Below, piece by piece: positions 51,640 to 62,100 of a DNA stretch of 64,000 bases. The stretch covers positions 1,860,001 to 1,924,000 of the forward strand of contig CATNEN010000014.1 of assembly GCA_950097015.1 (NCBI GenBank). The letters are read 5' to 3'. Position 1 is the first letter of the stretch, and each line of letters opens with the position of its first letter. The notes beneath the pieces are model-generated. The model did not search any database and was not told where the DNA came from. It saw only the letters and a program-made list of their open reading frames with translations. The DNA comes from Macrostomum hystrix (lineage: Eukaryota; Platyhelminthes; Macrostomidae). The position numbers and the translations under genes were made by a program.

Positions 51640-53694
51640 AAGTCTCAAAAAACATGTTCATTAGAACAGCCCTAGAACACATGTACAATGTACTAGGCCT
51701 ACAGCTAGCCTTTTCAGTTTTTTATGAACTTGTCATCTATTTTATATATTCAACAAAAAACACCTGCAGGGCTATGTCATTCATTTGGTTTATGATCATT
51801 CTTGTACCTGCACTTTGGTTTGTGATCCTCATATTATTTTCAATATCAGTTATTAGGCTTGCTCATAAGAACCTATAAATTGATAATTGGTGCTTATTTT
51901 AATATCATTAAAAATGATTGTGAACTGAAGGTAGGGGGGTTTCAGTGTTATAATCAATGATCCTAAACTGTTCAATGATCAAGGAAAAGGATCATACATC
52001 CTATAAATCCATGTTGGTTTACAATCATTAAATGGCAGAAATAGGCCTATATGTAATTGATTGTAAACGGAATGTAAGAGGGTTTTGCATTGAATAGTGG
52101 TGGTTAGGCCTATTAAATGTTTTGCATTGCAATGCAGTGTTTTGAATTAAATACCCTAATTGCAATCTAAGTGCAAAATACCTTCAGTTTAGCATTTAGG
52201 ATCATATAAAAGAAAAACTTACATGTTAATGATCATAAACTAAAGCTGAAGGAGTGGTAGCATTTAATAGGATTTTTAATTTAATTTTAACAATAAATTA
52301 AATTTTCAAATTAAAGAATGATTCTATTTTACTGATTTGTAATCAGTAACTTAAGTTAATACACTGATAATGATAGGCCCCCTAAAGTATGATTTGTTTG
52401 TTGCATCCTCCACAAGTGGATCCACAAGTGATCCAATACCCATTTCCAACGTCAAAAGTATGTCAAATAAAGTATGATTTGTTTGTTGCATCCTCCACAA
52501 GTGGATCCACAAGTGATCCAATACCCATTTCCAACGTCAAAATGTTTTTCCACATACATAATAGCGGCAATCTGCCATGACAAGTAGTGGACTTAGATTA
52601 TAGAGCCAATCTTGATTATTTAAGAAACTCTATATTTAAGAAACTATTAGGCCTAGTTCTTCAGACACACAAATTAGTCAATTAATTTTTCAGATTTTTT
52701 TATTGTTTAGAAAAAGCACACTTTAAATGAGAATATCTGAAAAAGTACTTGACTAATTTGTGTGTCTGAGGTGTCATTGTGTAGCAGGGACATGCGTCAA
52801 GCAGTTGTAGCAGTATCTGGTGAAATAATTGACCCATGCAGTTGAGGCAGAAATAGGATTATAAGACGCATCTGAAAATGCCGTCAGTGAACACTTTATG
52901 CCCCTGAACTTTAATAATACTAATTTTCATCACCCCGCACTTGAAGGTTACGAACAAGATAAAAAAATAATTAAACGCGGGAAAGTTCATGATCGCCAAA
53001 GTTTCTTCAGTAGCAAATCATTGACGAAACTATTCGTCCCGCAATTTTTTTAAAGCATAGCTCGGCGTCAGAGTCGGACACACACTCTGGTTCGAGAGTT
53101 CGTGTTTTTGTTTTAATTTTCGCTTAAGACTTCGTGAAAAATGTCTGTCGGAAAATGTCTGTCGGGGGGGGGAACCCATACTATTTGGTTTTTTGGTTCT
53201 TTAACTTGTCGATATTTTATACCACAACAGAACACTCTCATTTTAAAGGCCTAAAAATAAATAATATTTTAGCTACAAAAACAGTATGTTTAGTTTGTAG
53301 CAAATTTGAAAATAATAAAATTGTTTAAGCATGATGTTATAATTACTTAATGTTTAAACTTAGACATTTACAGGAAACGTAAAATAAAATACTGCATGTT
53401 GATTATGCATGCACAGTAACATTATTTGCATATTCCAAATTTTAAATTATCAAGTGTTGTAGCCTACGAAGCGTTTTTCTATTAAAAAGTATTAAGATAA
53501 TTTACGTATTAAGTCATTTAGTGTGAAACTTTGAGTCCCAGCTTAATGACCTCAAGTTCGTATTCTATTTTTTATAGTAAATTATTTTTTGTCGACATCT
53601 GAAGAAAAATAGTGAACTCACATCTTATTATTGTTTTTTAATTGAAGCGAATGCTGCATAAATTCAATTGAGGACAGGTTATACTTAAGCATAC
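51640..53694. other. VPS50: AT-rich VPS50 upstream region
   Basis: It holds a 75-bp tandem duplication (about 52385-52540), a 21-bp inverted repeat at 52661-52681/52749-52769, and a 45-bp direct repeat shared between about 52605 and 53765. No exon is supported. The stretch at 53060-53130 is a candidate promoter region because it is less AT-rich. Confidence 0.5.
52661..52769. repeat. Inverted repeat with perfect 21-bp outer arms
   Basis: Arms 52661-52681 and 52749-52769 are perfect reverse complements. An inner pair (TTTTTCAGAT at 52686, ATCTGAAAAA at 52735) continues the pairing. It is hairpin-forming or a small TIR element. Confidence 0.7.
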
Positions 53695-56600
53695 ATGGAA
53701 AAGCTTAAGGAGCTCATGACAAATCAGGTAACTATTTTTTACATGTAGATGACTTAAATTATAAAGCCAATCTTGATTATTTAAGAAACTCTATATTTAA
53801 GAAACTATTAGTTCTTGGTTTTTTGGTTTATCTGACTAAACTCAGTCGTGATAGTGAAGGAATTAGGAATTATGTAACTAGCTATAGCATAAACATGCAT
53901 GACGATTCTATTAAATCACATGTGCACTATCGCCTTCAGTGACAATTGATTTTCTTGGAAGCACTTTTAGTCTCAAATTATGAATTGACGAATAAGGCAG
54001 GGCTGCTTTGTTCACATATCTACAATAATTTTTAATGGATTAACCAGTAGCAGAGAGAGTACAGATAAAAGAAGCTAGATAGCCATAATTGCTTTGAGAC
54101 TATTATATCCATTACTTTCTTATAGATACATAATTTCTAATTCTAATTTTGTTTATAAACCTTTGGTATTGGTTGAAACATTTGTTTAGTCCAGAACCCT
54201 ATGTATGAGTATTAAGTATAGTTGGTACCTGCTACTTTGAGCTACATTAGTTTTTTGTGTTTTTTCTCCCTTTTTAAACTCTTATAATAAACTTTATTAT
54301 TGAGTGGCCTTTGTGTGATTAAATAGTGTTTTTCTTAAAAGCTTTGTATATCTAGTCATGATCTATGTATTCACTAAACTCTAGCTTAAATAATTATTCT
54401 AGTGAAATTATGTCATTTTTCTAGATAGATTTAATTATTGGTTGAAGTAAGTTGCGATTGTTTTATTTTTAATGCTACTGCTTTTAGATTGTTTTCTTTT
54501 CTTATTATTTGCTGTATAATTTCTTTGTGTGAGCTAGGAGACAATAGGTATGAAAAAATTAAACTGTTGAAAATGAGAAACATTTTACCTATTTACTCAA
54601 AATTCATATTTTAGAGTCGCAAAGGCAACAATTCAGCAGATTCAATATGTGGTGCATCAGTAAATCTGTCAGCCATGATGTGCGACCCAGCTGTGGCAAG
54701 ATTTCAGGTTGCAAATTCAGTTTGTTGTTTTTATAATGCCTTTTCTAATGTCTAATTAATTAGTATATCAACTGATACAAGGGCTTCTTAATTATCACCA
54801 TGATTTAAAAAATGCAACATTTTATTTGAAATCTGTTACTACTTAACCTTGAATTTTGATAGAGTAAGAATTATTATTTGCATAGCATTGTTGGAATTCA
54901 ACTTGCTTGCACCACACCTGCAGCAGGCGCATACCCAGCTAGGAATGTTCACACACGACCCGGCGCTGGATCGGGAGCTGCTTGACAGCATCGATCAGGC
55001 CTATTTTGATACAGATCAGGACTCCAGCAGGTTAGAGATTCTGGTAAGCATCCGGTGCTATGTTTTGTATGTTTCATTTCAATATTATGTTTGTTTAACA
55101 TCTGAATCAATTCTTGTTCGATAAGCTACTTTACTCAACCAACTCAACCTCAGAAATTCATAGAGACCTCGGACTCAGCCGCAGACACTGAGGGCATGCG
55201 GCTGAAGATGGAGCAGCTGAAGCGGCAGCACAAGGCGGTTGCTAAGCGAGTCTCCGAGCTGGTGCTGCAGAAGCACCCTGACTATGCCCAGGAGCTGCAG
55301 CGGGTCATGCAGTTGCAGCGTTCGCTGTTAGAGGCCTTCAAAATTTCTAAAGCAGCCCGAATGTAAGACACGCCGCACCTTAACTGCTTTTTAGCGTGAT
55401 TTCTCACCGAATCTCCCAAATCCCACTCATCCTCAATGTCTCTCCCCAGGGGGGTCGGTGGCAGAGCGGTTATCGCGTTTGCCTCTCGCACCACGGTCCC
55501 TAAGTTCGATTCCACGGCGAGGCCACATTTATTTGGGGCGCAGCCGCGGAGAGAAGGCTTGGGGGCTTGTCGTGCAATTTACGCCCTTGAGGGCCAACCT
55601 CCAACAGGCACAGTGAAAGTGTACACTGCCTGACGATGAGAAAGTCCGGGGAAGATGTACACACCTGTGTGAGCGTATGCCTGCGTACAGTATCTGTGTG
55701 CGTGTGTGCTCAGGAGTCAGCGAAATGGGCAGAATGGCCTCCTCGCTGGCTGCGGGTCTAGTGTCACTAAATGATGTGCCACTTCCCGCAGCCCTCCTGC
55801 AATTATTATTATTATTATTATTGTCTCTCCCAAGTCCCAACCGACTCCCATCTCTCTGGCACTCATCCCCAATGTCACTCCCAACCGACTCCCATCTCTC
55901 TGGCACTCATCCCCAATGTCACTCCCAACCGACTCCCATCTCTCTGGCACTCGTCCCCAATGTCACTCCCAACCGACTCCCATCTCTCTGGCACTCATCC
56001 CCAATGTCACTCCCAACCGACTCCCATCTCTCTGGCACTCGTCCCCAATGTCACTCCCAACCGACTCCCATCTCTCTGGCACTCGTCCCCAATGTCACTC
56101 CCAACCGACTCCCATCTCTCTGGCACTCATCCCCAATGTCACTCCATTGCTCGCAGGTCTCTCCGCACCGCGGCGCACACGAACCTGCACTCCTCGGTGA
56201 AGGTGCTGCTTTTCCGGCGTCGCCAGCAGCGCCTGCAGTCTTTGCAGGCCACGCTGGACCAGACTCGGGCATTGTGCGACGCGGACAAGCGGCTGAAGGA
56301 GCTCCTAGAGGAGGAGAACTTTGCCGCCGCAATTCAGCTGTGCCAGGAGTGCCAGCGAGCGGCGGCTCTGCCGATGTACCGCGGCCTGGCCTGCGTCCGC
56401 GAGCTGGCTGCCAAGCTGCAGGACACGGCGGTGATGACGGAGGAGAGCCTGGACCAGGCCATGTGCCGCATGGCTGCTGCTGGCTTCAACTTCACCCTGT
56501 ACGACCGGATACAGAAGGCCTACTGGTGAGGCTTGACTTGTCACTGCTGCCTCACCTGATGATCCCACAGCCTCCTCACCATCTCATCTTGTCCTGTCTT

Positions 56601-59146
56601 CCTTCATACTCTCTGCCTTTCTCTTGTCTTCTTTTCACATCATTTGGTGACACTTGACCCGCAGCCAGCGAGGAGGCCATTCTGCCCATTTCGCTGACTC
56701 CTGAGCACACACGCACACAGATACTGTACGCAGGCACACGCTCACACAGGTGTGTACATCTGCCCTGACTTTCTCATCGTCAGGCAGTGTACACTTTCAC
56801 TGTGCCTTGGAGGTTGGCCCTCAAGGGCGTAAATTGCACTACAAGCCCCCAAGCCTTCTCTCCGCGGCTGCGCCCCAAATAAATGTGGCCTCTCTGCCAC
56901 CTACCCCCCTTCCTATCCTCCCTTTCTCCTATTTCCTTAATCCACCCTCCCCAATCCGCTCTCTGTAAACGCCTCTAATCCTGTCTCCGTTATCCCGTCT
57001 CCCTTATCCTGACTTGCCTAATCCCCTTTCTCTAATACCCTCTCTCTAATCCACTCCCTAATCCTCTCTCCCTAATCCACTCTCCCTAATCCACTCTCAC
57101 TAATCCACTCTCCCTAATCCACTCTCACTAATCCACTCTCCCTAATCCACTCTCCCTAATCCACTCTCACTAATCCACACTCCCTAATCCACTCTCACTA
57201 ATCCACTCTCACTAATCCACTCTCACTAATCCACTCTCCCTAATCCACTCTCACTAATCCACACTCCCTAATCCACTCTCACTAATCCACTCTCACTAAT
57301 CCACTCTCACTAATCCACTTTCTCTAAACCCTAATCCAACCTCACTAAATAATCCAATCTCTCTAATCCCGTCTCCCTAATACACTCTCCCTTATCTGCT
57401 CTCCCTAATAATACAGTCTCTAATCCCATTTTTCTAACCCTATCTCCCTAATCAACTTCCCTGATCCCTTTTCACAATTCACTATCCAAAATGTCCTACT
57501 ATACCGCTTTCTTCCTTCCATATATTTAATTTTTATTCGTACCTTTTTTTCTTCTCCGCATTTCTCCACACATCCTCTAAGCCTCTTAAAGCGCCCGAAG
57601 TCGATTGGCGAGCTTTAGCCAGTGAGTGCTTTTGGCAGGATTGGATGAACTTTGTATAAGCTCATATATCTCCCTGTATTTGTGGGCCAGTTATCTAGAA
57701 AACAAACTGTTCTACTCACAGTAGCACATTTCGTATTTTATTACCATTACTTTACACCTGCCGTGTGCATTCATCGCTAACAAAGTGCACTTCAATATCT
57801 CGCAGCCTGCTGGGTAAGTCGCAGTCCGCATTCGACCAGCTGCACATGCACTTTACCAGCACCCTGCACAATGCGGCCTTCCAAATTGTCCTCGGCTACA
57901 CACAGCTGGGCAGCTCCACAGCCACCGAGAACTTTCAGCGGCAGCAGTACCAGCAGCTCTGCTCTGTGAGTCCGGTTTTCTGAGTCCACTGCCGACCCTG
58001 ATCCTCACAGCTTTGGGTAGAGTTATCCCTGATCCTCACAGCTTTGGGTAGAGTTATCCCAGATCCTCACAGCTTTGGGTAGAGTTATCCCTGATCCTCA
58101 CAGCTTTGGGTAGAGTTATCCCAGATCCTCACAGCTTTGGGTAGAGTTATCCCAGATCCTCACAGCTTTGGGTAGAGTTATCCCAGGTCCTCACAGCTTT
58201 GGGTAGAGTTATCCCTCAACCTCACAGCTTTGGGTAGAGTTATCCCAGATCCTCACAGTTTTAAGTAGAGTTATCCCACATCCTCACAGCTTTGGGTAGA
58301 GTTATCCCAGATCCTCACAGTTTTGGGTAGAGTTATCCCAGATCCTCACAGCTTTGGGTAGAGTTATGCCAGATCCTCACAGCTTTGGGTAGAGTTATCC
58401 CAGATCCTCACAGTTTTGGGTAGAGTTATCCCACATCCTCACAGCTTTGGGTAGAGTTATCCCAGATCCTCACAGCTTTGGGTAGAGTTATCCCAGATCC
58501 TCACAGTTTTGGGTAGAGTTATCCCTCAACCTCACAGCTTTGGGTAGAGTTATCCCAGATCCTCACAGTTTTGGGTAGAGTTATCCCACATCCTCACAGC
58601 TTTGGGTAGAGTTATCCCTGATCCTCACAGTTTTGGGTAGAGTTATCCCAGATCCTCACAGCTTTGGGTAGAGTTATCCCAGATCCTCACAGTTTTGGGT
58701 AGAGTTATCCCAGATCCTCACAGCTTTGGGTAGAGTTATCCCAGATCCTCACAGTTTTGGGTAGAGTTATCCCAGATCCTCACAGTTTTGGGTAGAGTTA
58801 TCCCACATCCTCACAGTTTTGGGTAGAGTTATCCCAGGTCCTCACAGCTTTGGGTAGAGTTATCCCACATCCTCACAGCTTTGGGTAGAGTTATCCCACA
58901 TCCTCACAGCTTTGGGTAGAGTTATCCCACATCCTCACAGCTTTGGGTAGAGTTATCCCAGATTCACATTTGTATTCCCCATATTGTCTAGACTGTATAG
59001 AATCCTGACAAACGCATCCTTTATTTGTATTTTGTTGCCTAGCAACTGCCGCCCGAGTTGTACCTGCCCTGTCTGTCCGACCTGTGCCGGGCGGTCTGGG
59101 AGATCTTGAAAAACTTCTACCAGGTGCTGCAGTATCACCACTCTGC

Positions 59147-59177
<31 letters not shown>

Positions 59178-62100
59178 TCGGCCACCTACCTGTCGCAGAA
59201 GCTGGCCCAGGCTCCCGCCAAGCTGTGGCAGGATGTGCAGAGCAAAATCCGCGTCTACCTGCAATGCTCTGGGGGCGCCAGCCTGCACCGCAGCCTGCGC
59301 TTCGAACAGGCCATCCGGATGCTGCACCTGGTGAACCGCCTGGTGTCAGTCGGCCAGGAGTTCTGCGGGGCGGCGTCCCAGTCGCTGCAGGAGTCGATCC
59401 GGAATCAGATTCTGGCATTCTTCCGCGCCTACCACAGCGGCCGCATGGAGACGCTGCGGATGTTCCTGGAGAACGAGGCCTGGCAGCCAGTGCCTGTGAA
59501 GGCCAGCTTCTGCCTGGCCGACTTACATGAGTTCCGGCCGTTCCGCGCGCGCCTACTCCAGGCCGCCCGGCTGCGACAGCTGCGGACTCCGGCAGCTGGC
59601 GGCCTGGCCGGCTCCGACGCCTCCGACGCCGCCTCCGGCTCTTCGTCGACAACTTTCTTCGACCGACTGGACGAGAATCCGTTCGACTTCACGGCTGAGG
59701 AGGACAGCGTGGAGGACTTCTTTGCCACTCCGGTAGGCTAGGAGTCTTTCCCAAATCCCAACTGATCTCCCAAATCCCAACTGATCTCCCAAATCCCAAC
59801 CAATCTCGCAAATCCCAACTGATCTCCCAAATCCCAACTGATCTCCCAAATCCCAACTGATCTCCCAAATCCCAACTGATCTCCCAAATCCTAACCAATC
59901 TCCCAAATCCCAAACAATCTCCCAAAATCCAACTGATCTCCTAAATCCCAACAGATCTTAAGAATCCCAACTGATCTCCCTAAATCCCAACAGAACTCCC
60001 AAACCCTAACTGATCTCCCAAATTCGAACCAATCGCCCAAATCCCGTCAAGGAGGCTGTCATCTCTTCGGACGCTGCGGCTGCCGATAATGACACCAGTC
60101 GGCGTCGATCTTCAACGGCCGCGGACGAGGACGAGGAGGACGACGCTGACGATCAGCGCCTGCGTGCGCATCACATTGACGAGGACACCGGAAGGCCGGT
60201 CATCCTGCCGGTGGCGACAGGAGCGGCTGGGCAGGCTCAGGAGGGCCACACGGCGGCCTCGTCGCTGATCACGATGACGTCATCGGGTTCGCCGCGTGTT
60301 GCCGGCTCCGCGGCTTTGTCCGCTCTGGCCAATGGTCGAGGTAAAAACAAAGAGATTTCTAATAAGATGACGATGCATTTATGTTGCTAAAAATAAGATA
60401 GTTACTCTCGCTGTTTACCTTGCTTGCTCAATTTTGTAACCATCTGTCAGGCTCCGGTCAGATCGCCCAGCTGCACCAGCAGAGCAGGCCGGCCTCGGCT
60501 GGGCCCCTGGTTACCAACACCTTGCTGGAAGTGTTGCGCTTAATGGGCCGCTACACACAGATGATCCACCTGCTGCGCCCCATCGCCTTCGACGTGGCCC
60601 TGCGCATGACCCAGCTGTCCGAGTACTATCTGTACACCGTGTACTGGTTCTTCGCCCGGGACAATGTGAGAACTGTGGCAGCTGCCTTTCTCACCTCCTT
60701 TTGGTGGCATTCTTTGCTGTCTATCTTTCTCCCCCCTCTTCTGTCTGTCTTTCTCCCCCTCTTCTGTCTGTCTTTCTCCCCCTCTTCTGTCTGTCTTTCT
60801 CCCCCTCTTCTGTCTGTCTTTCTACCCCTCTTCTGTCTGTCTTTCTCCCCCTCTTCTGTCTGTCTTTCTCCCCCCTTTTCTGTCTGTCTTTCTCCCCCTC
60901 TTCTGTCTGTCTTTCTCCCCCCTTTTCTGTCTGTCTTTCTCCCCCTCTTCTGTCTGTCTTTCTCCCCCTCTTCTGTCTGTCTTTCTCCCCCCTTTTCTGT
61001 CTGTCTTTCTCCCCCTCTTCTGTCTGTCTTTCTCCCCCTCTTCTGTCTGTCTTTCTCCCCCTCTTCTGTCTGTCTTTCTCCCCCTCTTCTGTCTGTCTTT
61101 CTCCCCCCTTTTCTGTCTGTCTTTCTCCCCCTCTTCTGTCTGTCTTTCTCCCCCTCTTCTGTCTGTCTTTCTCACCCCTTTTCTGTCTGTCTTACAATTC
61201 TGTTCTTATGTGCGATAGACCTGTTCTAATGTGGGATTTTGCTGTTTTAATGTGGCATTTACCTGTTATGTGGGATCTCAATTCACCTGTGGGATCTCAA
61301 TTCACCTGTGGGATCTGTGCTTCTGTTACGCAGTCAGGTTGCCATTTCTAAGCCTTAGTCCTGATGAGCAAAGCTCAAGTTCTCCCAAAGTACAGCTCGT
61401 TGCCTTTGCTTTTGTAAATTGTCGACCACCCCAGCTGCCCACCTGAGATCTCACCAGAGCATCTGAGCAGGGGATCTCTCTTATATACCTATTTTTTAAT
61501 TAACTGGACTTGTCTGACCGCCCGCCTGCCTCCGGGGCAGCTGCTGGACGGAGCTGCCAACCCTCATTATCGGCACCCTGGGCGCTACCGACATTCTCCC
61601 ACCCCAACTCCCTGGGACCCCTTCAGCCCCAGAAATCTGGGGATCAGGACGAGGCATCCTCGCTTCCTTCCACGAAGGCCATCCTTAATAAGAATCTGGC
61701 CGCGCAGTTAAAGTGTGTTTATCCCCCCCGGACTCAGCTTGTGGGATCTGAATTTTCTCAGAATTGTATCTGCACATTTCTCATTAACTGACAGCCAGCT
61801 CCCTGGCCTCTGCATCTCGATCAGCTTCCCTGGCCTCATTAACAGATAAACTGAGGCCCGGCCAGCCGCCCATCGCCTTTGTAGCTGCGTCTTTTATTAA
61901 TTGAAAAAAATATCTGCGCTTCTCAGCAGCTTCTCAGCAGCCTGTGTCAGCAACAGCTCGAACTGGGTGTGTGGGTGTGCTCAAAGTGTGCTCCAATTAG
62001 TTTCCTGTTTGGGAGAGTGAGATCTGCTGCCATTTTGTGCCTCTTCTGTTCAATGCATCGGCCTCCCGGAAACCCTCTGCTGTCCGCAGTTCTTTTATAT

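Noticed and set aside
55771-56529. 250-codon continuous frame through the array into VPS50 exon 5
   Set aside because: The upstream half is the SINE tail and 44-bp array; exon 5 starts at the CAG acceptor at 56156 and joins exon 4 in phase.
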